A stretch of 64,000 nt of DNA from contig NZ_BMQB01000008.1 in NCBI RefSeq assembly GCF_014647895.1, positions 178,928 to 242,927 on the forward strand, given 5' to 3'. The notes beneath the pieces were generated by a model, which was given only the letters and a program-made list of their open reading frames with translations, did not search any database and was not told the origin of the DNA. Of the stretch, positions 17,087-25,832 are shown piece after piece. This DNA is from Pilimelia anulata (GTDB lineage Bacteria > Actinomycetota > Actinomycetes > Mycobacteriales > Micromonosporaceae). The position numbers and the translations under genes were made by a program. Within the stretch, counting starts at the first letter, position 1, and each line of letters starts with the position of its first letter.

Positions 17087-18490
17087 TCAGGCCGGGTGGG
17101 TGGTCGTGGCGTCGGCGGTGCCGCGGCGCTGGTCCGGGACGGCCGGGGTGCGGGCGTCCGCGTCCGCCGGGGTGGCGCCCACCGGCACCGCGGTACGGGC
17201 GGGGTCGCCCGTACCGTCGGCGGCGGGGTCGGGGTCCGTCGGGGTGGCCGTGCCGTCGTAGGCCGCGCGGTCCAGGATGCCCGCGCGGGCCGCGACCACC
17301 ACCGGGACGAGGAGCTGGCCGCCCACGTTGGTCGCCGTCCGGATCATGTCCAGGATCGGGTCGATCGCCAGCAGCAGTGCCACCCCGGCCAGCGGCAGCC
17401 CGAGGGTGGACAGGGTCAGCGTGAGCATCACGATCGCGCCGGTCAGGCCGGCGGTGGCCGCCGAGCCGACCACGGCCACGAAGGCGATCAGCAGGTAGTC
17501 GGTGAGGCCGAGGTCCACGCCGAAGACCCGGGCGACCAGGATCGCGGCCAGCGCCGGGTACACCGCGGCGCAGCCGTCCATCTTGGTCGTGGCGCCGAAC
17601 GGCACGGCGAACGACGCGTAGTCGCGGGGCACGCCGAGCCGCCGCGCGGCCCGCAGCGACACCGGCAGGGTGCCGAGCGAGGAGCGGGACACGAACGCCA
17701 GCTCCAGCGCCGGCCAGGCGCCGGCGTAGAAGCGGACCGGGTTGAGCCGGGCGGCCAGGGCGAGGATCAGCGGGTACACGCCGAACAGCACCAGCAGCGA
17801 GCCGACGTACACGCCGACGGTGAACCGGGTCAGCGGGGCGAGCAGGTCCCAGCCGTACGAGGCGACGGCCCTGCCGATCAAGCCGGCGACGCCGATCGGG
17901 GCGAGCCGGATCACCCACCACAGCGCCTTCTGCACGATCTCCAGCACCGACCGGCCGACGGCCAGGAACGGCTCGGCCCGGTCCCCCACCGCGAGCGCCG
18001 CCGCGCCGGTGACGATGGCGAGGAAGACGATCTGCAGGACGTTGAACTCGACGAACGCGCCGACGGCGTTGCTCGGCAGGATGCCGGTGAGGAAGTCGGT
18101 CCAGCCGCCGGCGGACTCCGGCGGCTTCGCGGCGGGGTCGACGGCGAGGCCGCGGCCGGGGTCGAGCAGCAGGCCGAGCCCGATGCCGACGGCGACCGAG
18201 AGCAGCGCGGTGAGGGCGAACCAGCCGAGCGTCCGGACGGCGAGCCGGGCCGCGCCGGCCACCCCGCGCAGGCCGGCCACGCTCACCACGATCGCGGTGA
18301 AGACCAGCGGCGGGACGGCCAGCTTCAGCAACTGGACGAAGATCGCGCCGACCCGGGCGAGGGTCTCGGTCAGCCAGTCCAGGGCGAGCCCGCGGGCCAG
18401 CAGGCCGAGCAGGACGCCGGCGACGAGGCCGGCGAGGAGCTGCGCCCAGAGGGGGGTCCGGCGCAGCGGGCGGAGGGCGGCGATGGCCAT
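17087..18490 (-). CDS. Dicarboxylate/amino acid:cation symporter (DAACS family)
   Basis: 467 residues with about eight TM helices and the two re-entrant hairpins of the GltP/DctA fold. Key motifs: SRSSLGTLP (serine-rich HP1 tip), GATTKMDGCA in TM7 (NMDGT equivalent) and DPILDMIRTATNV in TM8, which bind substrate and cations. It should import C4-dicarboxylates or acidic amino acids (Glu/Asp) with Na+ or H+. The C-terminal tail of about 60 residues is Thr/Ala/Asp/Pro-rich and not part of the transporter fold. A well-formed promoter lies upstream (18545-18573). It is divergent from the interrupted SDR gene and convergent with the lipoprotein. Confidence 0.93.
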   Translation of the reverse strand: MAIAALRPLRRTPLWAQLLAGLVAGVLLGLLARGLALDWLTETLARVGAIFVQLLKLAVPPLVFTAIVVSVAGLRGVAGAARLAVRTLGWFALTALLSVAVGIGLGLLLDPGRGLAVDPAAKPPESAGGWTDFLTGILPSNAVGAFVEFNVLQIVFLAIVTGAAALAVGDRAEPFLAVGRSVLEIVQKALWWVIRLAPIGVAGLIGRAVASYGWDLLAPLTRFTVGVYVGSLLVLFGVYPLILALAARLNPVRFYAGAWPALELAFVSRSSLGTLPVSLRAARRLGVPRDYASFAVPFGATTKMDGCAAVYPALAAILVARVFGVDLGLTDYLLIAFVAVVGSAATAGLTGAIVMLTLTLSTLGLPLAGVALLLAIDPILDMIRTATNVGGQLLVPVVVAARAGILDRAAYDGTATPTDPDPAADGTGDPARTAVPVGATPADADARTPAVPDQRRGTADATTTHPA

Positions 18491-18544
18491 GGGGGTGTCC
18501 TTGTCTCGGGGTACCCGCGCCGACGGCGGGCGTATAGCATGCTT

Positions 18545-18573
18545 TTCCTATCGTAGAACTAGGGTTTTGACAA
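18545..18573 (-). promoter_or_regulatory. Sigma-70-like promoter for the symporter gene
   Basis: On the minus strand TTGTCA (18573-18568) and TAGGAA (18550-18545) are separated by exactly 17 bases, 55 bases before the ATG at 18490. The segment is notably AT-rich for this genome. On the plus strand the same bases give TTGACA but no matching -10. Confidence 0.6.
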
Positions 18574-18601
18574 TGGGCCCACCGGGGCGGGAGGAGCATC
18601 G

Positions 18602-19399
18602 ATGGATCTGGAGCTGACGGGCAAGCGCGCGCTGGTGACCGGCGGCAGTCGCGGGATCGGCCTGGCCATCGCCCGGGCGCTGGCCGCCGAGGGCGCCGAC
18701 GTCGCCATCGCCGCCCGGGACCGGGCCCGGCTGGACGCCGCCGCGGCGGCCCTGGCCGGCCGGGGCGGGCGGGTGGTCGCGGTGCCGGTGGAGACCGGCG
18801 ACGACGCCTCGGTCCGGGCGGCGGTGGCCGCGGTCACCGAGCGCCTCGGCGGGATCGACATCCTGGTCAACAACGCCGCGGCGCCCGGCGGGCTGAGCCA
18901 GGGCGTGCCGCCGTCGCGGGTCACCGACGCGCAGCTCGTCGACGACGTGAATGTCAAGGTCACCGGGTAACTGCGCACCGCCCGGGCGGTCGCCCCGGCG
19001 ATGGTCGCCCGCGGCTGGGGGCGGATCGTCAACATCGGCGGCCTGTCCGTCCGGTCGGCCGGCAACCTCGTCGCCACGCTGCGCAACGCCGGCGTGGTCG
19101 CGCTGACCAAGAACCTCGCCGACGAGCTGGGCCCGCACGGGGTGAACGTCACCGTCGTCCACCCCGGCGCCACGGTGACCGAGCGGACGCCGGCCAGGGT
19201 CGCCGCGGCCGCCGCCGAGTGGGGCGTACCGGCCGACGAGGCGGCCCGGCGGCTCGCCGCGGGTACGGCGATCGGCCGGGCCGTGACCGCGGACGAGGTG
19301 GCCGCGGTGGTCGCCTTCCTCGCCTCGCCGGCCGGCGTGGCGATCAACGGCGACGCGATCGCCGCCGGCGGCGGCGCGACCGGCCCGATCCACTACTGA
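18602..19399 (+). pseudogene. Short-chain dehydrogenase/reductase interrupted by an in-frame TAA
   Basis: The first 122 codons encode an SDR N-half (TGGSRGIG at 13-20, DILVNNAAAPGG). The frame is then stopped by TAA at 18968-18970 after NVKVTG. The same frame continues without shift (LRTARAVAPAMVARGWGRIVNIGGLS ... ELGPHGVNVTVVHPGAT ... SPAGVAINGDAIAAGGGA) to the TGA at 19397-19399, giving a normal SDR of about 265 residues if the stop were Tyr (a one-base change). The classical YxxxK is also absent: the aligned positions read A and N in NLVATLRNAG, so even the ancestor belonged to a divergent SDR group. Possible readings are recent pseudogenisation, sequencing error, or read-through. GGGAGGAG precedes the ATG. 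Confidence 0.8.
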
Positions 19400-19624
19400 C
19401 CGGCCCGCGCGGGCCGGCGGATGACCGGCTCGCGCCGGCCGGCCGATGACCGGCGCCGCGCTGACCGGCGGCGCCGCCCGCGCCCCGCCCCGGGGCCGGG
19501 TGCCGGTCGCGGGCATGCCGAGGGGGCCCGCGAGGGCCGGTCGGGGTGCGTGCGGTTCGGGTGGTCGCCGCGGTGTGGGGCCCGGGGCGGGGTCGTGCGG
19601 GTCCTGCGGTCGGTCGGTCGTGCG

Positions 19625-20548
19625 TCAGGCGGGCGTGGGTTCGCCCGGCTCCCGGACGGCCGCCGGGGGCGGTGCGCCCGGGGGCGCCTGCGGGATGCGG
19701 CCGTAGCTGGTCCGGATCAGGGCGATCAGCTCGCTCAGCCGGGGCGGCGGGTCGTCCCGCCACCAGGCGAGCCTTACCGGGATCGGCGGGACGTTGCGGA
19801 CCACCCGGTACGCGATCCCCGGCCGCGGGTGCTGGTTGACCGTGGCCTCCGAGGTCATCCCGACGGCCTGGCCGGCGGCGATCAGCGTCAGCCACTCGTC
19901 CACGCCGTGCGTCACCCGGGTCGCCACCGGCGTCGACTCGCGGTGCCACAGCTCCAGCGTGGTGGTCCCGGTCCGGCACTCGATGGCGACCGTGTACCGG
20001 GCCAGGTCGGCCAGCATCAGCGACCGCCGCCGGGCCAGCGGGCTGTCGGTGGCGACGGCGGCGTACCGGGCCTCGACCCCGACCAGGGCCGTGTCGAACC
20101 GCGAGTCCTGCAACGGCCGGCGGATCACCGCGATGTCCGCGGTGGCCTCGCTCAGCCCGCTGGTGGGGGTGTTCGCGTGGACGAACACCAGCGGGACGTG
20201 CGGGTGCGCCGCCGCCCACTGGCGCTGGAGTATCCGGGTATGTCGCCCCAGCGCGGACCAGGCGTAGCCGATCCGCAGTTCGGTGTCGGTGTCCTCGACG
20301 CTCTGCTGTAGGTGGTGCACCTCGTCGAGGATGCGCCGGGCCCGGGCCACGACCCGGTGGCCGGCGGCGGTCAGCTCGACGTGCCGGGTGGTGCGCTGGA
20401 GCAGCCGTACGCCGAGCGCGGTCTCCAGTGCCGAGATCGACCGCGACACCGCGGCCTGGGACACCCCGAGCGCCGTGGCGGCGTCGGTGAACGTACCGGA
20501 GTCCACGACCGCAATGAATGATTGGACATGTCGCAACTGCACATCCAT
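19625..20548 (-). CDS. LysR family transcriptional regulator
   Basis: 307 residues from the ATG at 20548 (MDVQLRHVQSF), the standard LysR opening; the open frame further upstream lacks homology. Helix-turn-helix: IAVVDSGTFTDAATALGVSQAAVSRSISALE within residues 10-45, then LGVRLLQRTTRHVELTAAG. The effector-binding domain extends from about residue 90 (LRIGYAWSALGRH), with ADIAVIRRPL and the family's G.G.... DEWLTLIAAGQAVGMTSEA segment. The end is Pro/Ala-rich. LysR proteins often regulate a divergent neighbour, but the DNA upstream has no recognisable gene for about 750 bases. The interrupted SDR on the other side is convergent and could be a former target. Confidence 0.9.
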   Translation of the reverse strand: MDVQLRHVQSFIAVVDSGTFTDAATALGVSQAAVSRSISALETALGVRLLQRTTRHVELTAAGHRVVARARRILDEVHHLQQSVEDTDTELRIGYAWSALGRHTRILQRQWAAAHPHVPLVFVHANTPTSGLSEATADIAVIRRPLQDSRFDTALVGVEARYAAVATDSPLARRRSLMLADLARYTVAIECRTGTTTLELWHRESTPVATRVTHGVDEWLTLIAAGQAVGMTSEATVNQHPRPGIAYRVVRNVPPIPVRLAWWRDDPPPRLSELIALIRTSYGRIPQAPPGAPPPAAVREPGEPTPA

Positions 20549-21305
20549 GCGCGCAGCGTATGGGGACGGCGCCATAGTTATTTCCCTCAAAAGCCGAGTT
20601 CCGTCAGAATCTCGCTCAGTAATGAGCCGGCTGCTCCGAGGTGTACGTCGCCCGATCGTACGCGGATGTCTGGCCGGGACCGTATCACGCAGCACGGCCC
20701 GCAGCTCTCCCCCGACGCGCCCCGGGGCAGCGGCATTGGGCCAGGTCGGCCGGCATGGCGGTGCCGGGTCGAGGAGCGCGGCGAGGGGGTGGCCGAGGCA
20801 TCGTCCGGCGGATGGGGCGGACGGGAGTCGTCGAACCGGTCCGGTGCGGGTGGCACCCGGCCCGGCGCTTCCCTGCCGCCATGCGGTTGCCCGGAACGAT
20901 GTGTTGACGCTCCCCCGTCGGGGCGGCCGGCCGGCGACGGCCCGGCCGCCCGGATCGGTGGACCACTATCGACGTGCCGCCCGGCCCCGAACCGGCGACG
21001 GGCGGCGCGCGTTCACCGAGCGGTCGGGGTCCGGTGCCAAGGGACGGCACCGGATCCCGGCCACCCTCGGCATGCCCGCCGGCGGGCGCGCATTGATGCG
21101 CGCGATGCGGTTGTGCGCTGTCCGGACCGCCGTGATCCGTACGCATAGCGTATCGATCGACGGCGATTCGGCGTTTCACGGTGATGTGCACGCAGTGACG
21201 TCGCCGGAGCCCGTGCTGTGGAATTGTCGTGGGAGCCGAACCGGTGAGTTCCCGCGCGCGCGCCGTTAGGCTGACGCATCCATGGGAATCAATAGGAGGT
21301 TCCAC
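20549..21305. other. Gene-free interval between LysR and the M14 peptidase
   Basis: 757 bases in which no frame looks like a real protein; the possible reading frames give only Arg/Pro/Gly-rich shadows. It holds the LysR promoter region (AT-rich around 20570-20600) and the leader of the peptidase gene, including an ideal ribosome-binding site AGGAGG at 21294-21299. A decayed gene cannot be ruled out. Confidence 0.5.
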
Positions 21306-22364
21306 ATGCGGTCCCCCACCCGGATCACCGCCACGGCCCTCGTGGGCCTGCTGATCGCCGCCCCCGCGCCCGCCCTCGGCGCGCCCGCCGCGCCGGCCGC
21401 CCCCGGCCCCGCCGAGCTGGCCGCCGGCGCCGCCCGGTTCGGCCCGGACGACCCCAGCAACGAGGAGCTGACCAAGCAGCTCGACGACATCGCCGCCGCC
21501 AGCGGCGGCCGGGTCACGATCGGGTCCATCGGGACGACCAACGAGAAGCGCCCGATCAAGCGGGCGACCGTCGGCACCGGCCCGGTCCGCGTCTGCTTCG
21601 TCACCCAGCAGCACGGCAACGAGCCGCTGGGCACCCCGGCCGCCGTCCGGGCACTCCGGGCCGTCGGCGTCGAGGACACCGAGTGGACCCGCTGGCTGCT
21701 CAGCAGGATCACGCTGGACATCGTCGTGCGGGCCAACCCGGACGGGCAGGCGCGCAAGTGGCGGTACAACTACGACCCGAAGGCCAAGCCGCAGTGGGGC
21801 GAGGCGGGCAAGGGGTACGACATCAACCGGTACCACCACCCGACCACCGCGCCCGAGAAGAACCCCGCGCCGGAGGCCGCGGCGATGCAGCGGCTGTGGC
21901 TGGAGACCAAGCCGCGGATCGTCGTCGATTACCACATGCAGGGCAAGTTCACCTCGCCGAACGGCAAGGTGATCACGTCCTCGATCCTCTGGCCGACCCA
22001 TGCGAAGGTGACCGCCGAGGCCCGCAACCGCGGCAAGCAGCTCGCCGTGCTCACCCACGCGACGATGACCGCGGGCGGCGCGAACGTCACCAAGTACCCG
22101 GGCGAGGAGCTGGACGGCATCGCCCGCAACGCGTACGGGCTGCGCGGCAGCTCGTCGCTGCTGGTCGAGCTGTCGGACCTGCCCGGCAAGGAGGAGTCGC
22201 AGATCGAGTCGGCGCTGAATTCGATGATCGCCATCGTGAAGGGCGCCGCCGACGGCTCATTGGAGCAGATCGACCCGGCCAAGGCCGACGCGATCCCGCC
22301 GCGCGCGCTGGCGATGGGCGACCCGGGCGTGGCCCGGGTGCTGCCCGACCCGGAAGCCGCCTAG
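21306..22364 (+). CDS. Secreted M14 family zinc carboxypeptidase
   Basis: 352 residues; the start is fixed by AGGAGG seven bases upstream of the ATG at 21306. Signal peptide about 1-27 (LVGLLIAAPAPALGA). Zinc ligands: H103 and E106 in QQHGNE (HxxE) and H210 in VVDYHMQG. The catalytic glutamate is E288 in SSLLVELSD. The substrate-binding segment NPDGQARKWRYN fits the NPDG..R of the M14 fold. It should trim C-terminal residues from peptides, or cell-wall peptides, outside the cell. No propeptide is obvious. The ABC permease gene converges from the other side, with strong hairpins between. Confidence 0.9.
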   Translation: MRSPTRITATALVGLLIAAPAPALGAPAAPAAPGPAELAAGAARFGPDDPSNEELTKQLDDIAAASGGRVTIGSIGTTNEKRPIKRATVGTGPVRVCFVTQQHGNEPLGTPAAVRALRAVGVEDTEWTRWLLSRITLDIVVRANPDGQARKWRYNYDPKAKPQWGEAGKGYDINRYHHPTTAPEKNPAPEAAAMQRLWLETKPRIVVDYHMQGKFTSPNGKVITSSILWPTHAKVTAEARNRGKQLAVLTHATMTAGGANVTKYPGEELDGIARNAYGLRGSSSLLVELSDLPGKEESQIESALNSMIAIVKGAADGSLEQIDPAKADAIPPRALAMGDPGVARVLPDPEAA

Positions 22365-22440
22365 GCAACCGCCCGCCCGACCCCCGGCGCCGCCGGGCGC
22401 ACCGCGCCACCGCAGTACCGCGCCCTCGGGCGGTACCGGC

Positions 22441-22511
22441 CGTTCCGGGCCGCCGGCCGGGAAGGGGCCGCCCCGGAACGGGCCGCCGACGACCTCGATC
22501 GTCGGCGGCCC
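22441..22511. terminator. Two adjacent hairpins between convergent genes
   Basis: Stem CGTTCCGGG/CCCGGAACG (22441-22449 with 22472-22480) is followed directly by an 11-bp perfect stem (22480-22490 with 22501-22511, 10-base loop). They lie between the M14 peptidase stop and the permease stop, fitting bidirectional termination. Confidence 0.6.
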
Positions 22512-22556
22512 GCCGCGGTCGGGCCGGGCCGCCGCCACGGGACCGGCCCGCCGTTC

Positions 22557-23393
22557 TCACCCCGCGCGCAGGCCGCGGCGCCAGCCCAGCAGCCGCCGCT
22601 CCAGCACCCGGACGCCCAGGTCGGACAGCAGCCCGAGCAGCGCGTACACGAACAGGCCGAGCACGACCACGTCGGTGCGGCTGAACTCGCGCGCCTCCAT
22701 CATCAGGAAGCCGATCCCGCTCTGGGTGTTCGTCTGCTCCCCCACCACCAGGCTGAGCCAGGCGGCGCCGATCGCCAGCCGCACGCCGAGCAGCACCCCC
22801 GGCAGGGCGCCGGGCAGCACCACGTACCGCAGTCGGGCCCGCGGCCCGAGCCCGCAGGAGCGGGCCGCCTCGACCAGCCGCTCGTCGATGTCGCGGATGC
22901 CGGCGTACGTGTTGAAGTAGATCGGGAAGAACGAGCCCAGCGCGACCAGCGTGATCTTCAGCGGCTCGCCGATGCCGATCCAGATGATCAGCAGCGGGAC
23001 CAGCGCCAGGTGCGGCAGCATCCGGGCCATCTGCACCGGCGGGTCGATCAGGTCGTCGCCGCGGCGCAGCAGCCCGGACACCGTGCCGAGGATCAGCGCC
23101 AGGCCGCCGCCGATCGCCAGGCCGGCGCCGGCCCGGGTCAGCGAGTCGACCAGGTTGGCGCCGAGCGTGCCGTCGGCGGCGAGCGCCCACCCGGTGCGCA
23201 GGACCGCGCTGGGGGCGGGCAGCTTCTCCGGCGACAGCAGGCCCGCCCGGGCCGCCGCCTCCCAGACCAGCGCGATGGCGAGCGGGCTGGCCAGCCGCTG
23301 CCAGCGCGGCAGCCGCCGGCGCGGCCGGGCGGCTGCCCGAGCCGCGGCCGGGGTCGTCGTCGGCGACCCCGCGGCCGGCGGCGCGACCGTCAC
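22557..23393 (-). CDS. ABC transporter permease, SsuC/TauC-like
   Basis: 278 residues from the GTG at 23393, which overlaps the stop of the binding-protein gene (GTGA). After a Pro/Ala-rich N-terminus there are about six TM helices and the permease EAA loop (DERLVEAARSCGLGPRARLRYVVLPGALPGVLLGVRLAIG), the ATPase contact site of nitrate/sulfonate/taurine-type systems. With the SsuA-like lipoprotein it would import an organosulfonate. No gene for the ATPase (SsuB) follows; the next gene is convergent and unrelated. The ATPase must be encoded elsewhere or shared. The divergent SfnB/SsuD-like genes support a sulfur-scavenging role. Confidence 0.9.
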   Translation of the reverse strand: MTVAPPAAGSPTTTPAAARAAARPRRRLPRWQRLASPLAIALVWEAAARAGLLSPEKLPAPSAVLRTGWALAADGTLGANLVDSLTRAGAGLAIGGGLALILGTVSGLLRRGDDLIDPPVQMARMLPHLALVPLLIIWIGIGEPLKITLVALGSFFPIYFNTYAGIRDIDERLVEAARSCGLGPRARLRYVVLPGALPGVLLGVRLAIGAAWLSLVVGEQTNTQSGIGFLMMEAREFSRTDVVVLGLFVYALLGLLSDLGVRVLERRLLGWRRGLRAG

Positions 23394-24376
23394 CGGAACG
23401 CCTCGCCGAACTGCGGGTCGATCCGGGACCTGATGTCGATCGGCTCCGGGATCAGCTTCAGCGTGCTGAACCCGTCGGCGATGGCCTGCAACTCGTCGCC
23501 GATGGCCGGGGTGACCGGGGCGAGCGGCTGGGCGCTGCGCGACAGCGCCCGGCTGGCCACGTCCAGCGGGATGTTCAGCTCCGGCGCGAGCACCCTCGCC
23601 CGCTCCGCCGGGTTGGCGATGCCCCAGTCGGTGGTGCTGCGGTACGTGCGGAGGAACTCGCGCAGCAGCTCCGCCTTGCCCCGCGCCGCCCCCGGCGAGA
23701 CGAGGATGTACTCGCGGTTGCCGGCCAGGCCGGTGGCGTCGGCGAGGATCTGCACGTCGGGCCGCTCGGCCAGGGCGAAGTACGGGTCCCAGATGATCCA
23801 CGCGTCGACCTGGTCGTTGTCGAACGCGGGGCGCCCCTCGGCGGGCTTGAGATACTTCACGTTGACGTCGGCGAGCGTCAGCTTGTGCGCGGCCAGCAGC
23901 TTGACCAGCAGCCAGTGCACGTTCGAGCCCTTGTTCAGCGCGATCGTCCTGCCCTTGAGGTCGGCGAACGTCCGGAACCCGCGGGCCTTCTTCACCAGGA
24001 CGGCCTCGCCCTTCGGCACCGGGGCGCTGGTCCCGACGACGACGAACGGGATCCGGCCGGCCGCGGCGAAGATCGGCGGGGCCTCGCCGGTCTGGCCGAT
24101 GTCGATCGCGCCGGCCTTGAGCGCCTCGGTCAGCGCCGGCCCGCTCTCGAACAGCGACCACTGCGCCGCCGGCGCCGCCGCCCGCGCCTTGACCAGGCTC
24201 AGGCCGCCGAACCGCTGGTACCCGACCCGCAGCGCGCCGGGGTCGCCCGGGCCGCCGGCCGGCTCGTCGTCGGCGCAGCCGGCCAGGGTGCCCGTCGCGA
24301 CGAGGGTGAGGACGGCCAGCGCGGCCGTGCCGGCGCGGCGCCACCGGCGCGCGCCGGAGCCGAGGTCGATGGTCAT
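23390..24376 (-). CDS. ABC transporter substrate-binding lipoprotein, SsuA-like
   Basis: 328 residues. Lipobox LAGC with the acceptor cysteine at residue 34. The mature part starts LRVGYQRFGGLSLVKAR and has ALKAGAIDIGQTGEAPPIFA, FADLKGRTIALNKGSNVHWLL and DAWIIWDPYFALAE, matching SsuA/TauA-type binding proteins with the two-lobe fold. It should capture aliphatic sulfonates or sulfate esters at the outer face of the membrane and deliver them to the coupled permease. It is divergently transcribed from the SfnB-like gene across a 229-base interval with a short inverted repeat that may be a shared control site. Confidence 0.9.
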   Translation of the reverse strand: MTIDLGSGARRWRRAGTAALAVLTLVATGTLAGCADDEPAGGPGDPGALRVGYQRFGGLSLVKARAAAPAAQWSLFESGPALTEALKAGAIDIGQTGEAPPIFAAAGRIPFVVVGTSAPVPKGEAVLVKKARGFRTFADLKGRTIALNKGSNVHWLLVKLLAAHKLTLADVNVKYLKPAEGRPAFDNDQVDAWIIWDPYFALAERPDVQILADATGLAGNREYILVSPGAARGKAELLREFLRTYRSTTDWGIANPAERARVLAPELNIPLDVASRALSRSAQPLAPVTPAIGDELQAIADGFSTLKLIPEPIDIRSRIDPQFGEAFR

Positions 24377-24498
24377 GAGGGGCTCCGCCCGGGTACGGCC
24401 GCCCGGGCGGGCGGCGGGTTCGCTTTCGGACCGGGACCGTATCGCCCGCGCCGGGCCGGCGTCACCGCAGCGAGAGCAGTATCACAGCACACCTATAT

Positions 24499-24513
24499 GT
24501 CAGATCGGCTGAC
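24499..24513. promoter_or_regulatory. GTCAG-N5-CTGAC inverted repeat in a divergent sulfur-gene promoter region
   Basis: GTCAG (24499-24503) and CTGAC (24509-24513) are perfect inverted arms within the AT-rich segment CTATATGTCAG...CTGACTAGGATATTC, between the binding-protein gene and the SfnB-like gene. TAGGATA just downstream could be a -10 element for the rightward genes. The regulator is unknown. Confidence 0.4.
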
Positions 24514-24605
24514 TAGGATATTCTCGCGGTCTCCCCCGGCCCGCCGGGCGCTCCCGTCCGGGTCGCCGCGCCGCCGGGCCGCCCCGACCGAGACGGAGCC
24601 CGCCG

Positions 24606-25811
24606 ATGACCGACCGCGCCGCCGCCCCGGCCGCCCGGGTGATCGCCGACGACACCGAGGCGCTGGCCGCCGCCCGCGAGCTGGCCGCCGACTTCGCCGT
24701 GGACGCCGCCACCCGCGACGCCGAACGCCGGCTGCCCGGCCCCGAGCTGGACCGGCTGTCGGCCAGCGGGCTGCTCGGGATCACGGTCCCCCGCCGGTAC
24801 GGCGGCGCCGACGTCGGCGCGACCACGGCCGCCGAGGTGTTCCGGCTGCTCGCCGCGGGCGACCCGAACATCGCGCAGATCCCGCAGAGCCACTTCGTCT
24901 ACGTCAACGTGCTGCGCCAGCAGGGCACCGAGGACCAGCGGGCGTACCTGCTCGGCGAGGTGCTGGCCGGCAAGCGGTTCGGCAACGCCCAGTCCGAGGC
25001 CGGCACCGCGCACGTGCAGGAGTACCGCACCCGGCTGCACCCCGACGGTAACGGCGGGTACATCCTGCGCGGCACCAAGCACTACAGCACCGGGGCGCTG
25101 TTCGCCGACTGGGTGCCGGTGCTCGCCCTCGGGCCGGACGACGCGCTGCTGGTCGCGTACGTCCCGCGCGGCGCGCCCGGCCTGACCGTCGTCGACGACT
25201 GGGACGGGATGGGCCAGCGGACGACGGCCAGCGGCACGGTCCGGCTCAACGACGTGCCGGTGCCGGCGGCGCACGTGGTGCCGCACCACCGGACGTTCGC
25301 CGGGCCGCAGCTCCACGGCGCGTACGCCCAGCTCCTGCACGCCGCGATCGACGTCGGCATCGCCGGGGCCGCGCTGGACGAGGCCGTCCGGTTCGTCCGG
25401 ACCAGCGCCCGCCCGTGGTTCGAGAGCGGCGTGCCCACGGCCGCCGCGGACCCGCTGTCGATCCAGCGGGTCGGCGAGCTGGCGATCAAGGTGCGGGCCG
25501 CGGAGGCCCTGCTGCACGCCGCCGGCCGGGCCGTGGACGCGGCCCGGGGCGAGCTGACCGGGGCGTCGGCCGCGGCGGCGTCGATCGCGGTGGCCAGCGC
25601 GAAGGCGTACGTCGACCCGGTCGCCGTCGAGCTGGGCAGCGCGGTGTTCGAGCTGGGCGGCACCCGGTCCAGCCCGGACCGGCTCAACCTGCACCGGCAC
25701 TGGCGCAACGCCCGCACGCACACCCTGCACGACCCGGTGCGCTGGAAGATCCAGCACATCGGCCGGTACGTCCTGAACGGGACGCTCCCGCCGCGCCACG
25801 GCCTGCTCTGA
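24606..25811 (+). CDS. SfnB-like acyl-CoA dehydrogenase-family flavoenzyme (sulfur acquisition)
   Basis: 401 residues, acyl-CoA dehydrogenase fold. N-terminal helical domain with RRYGGADVGATTAAEVFRLLA and GDPNIAQIPQSHFVYVN; middle beta domain with NAQSEAGTAHVQEYRT, LRGTKHYSTGALFADW and DGMGQRTTASGTVRL; C-terminal helices ending FELGGTRSSPDRLNLHRHWRNARTHTLHDP. These segments are characteristic of the SfnB/DszC branch, flavin-dependent monooxygenases acting on sulfones or other organosulfur compounds, rather than true acyl-CoA dehydrogenases. It is followed 21 bases later by an SsuD-like monooxygenase, so the two probably form a desulfonation operon divergent from the sulfonate ABC genes. Confidence 0.9.
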   Translation: MTDRAAAPAARVIADDTEALAAARELAADFAVDAATRDAERRLPGPELDRLSASGLLGITVPRRYGGADVGATTAAEVFRLLAAGDPNIAQIPQSHFVYVNVLRQQGTEDQRAYLLGEVLAGKRFGNAQSEAGTAHVQEYRTRLHPDGNGGYILRGTKHYSTGALFADWVPVLALGPDDALLVAYVPRGAPGLTVVDDWDGMGQRTTASGTVRLNDVPVPAAHVVPHHRTFAGPQLHGAYAQLLHAAIDVGIAGAALDEAVRFVRTSARPWFESGVPTAAADPLSIQRVGELAIKVRAAEALLHAAGRAVDAARGELTGASAAAASIAVASAKAYVDPVAVELGSAVFELGGTRSSPDRLNLHRHWRNARTHTLHDPVRWKIQHIGRYVLNGTLPPRHGLL

Positions 25812-25832
25812 CCCGAACCCGAGGTACCCGCG

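Noticed and set aside
19400..19624. GATGACCGGC-type short repeats and an 18-bp CCGGCCCGC/GCGGGCCGG palindrome after the broken SDR
   Set aside because: Very GC-rich low-complexity DNA where such symmetry is expected by chance; at most a weak terminator.
20587..21280. Several short open frames between LysR and the M14 peptidase gene
   Set aside because: No ribosome-binding site, motif or sensible composition; treated as non-coding.
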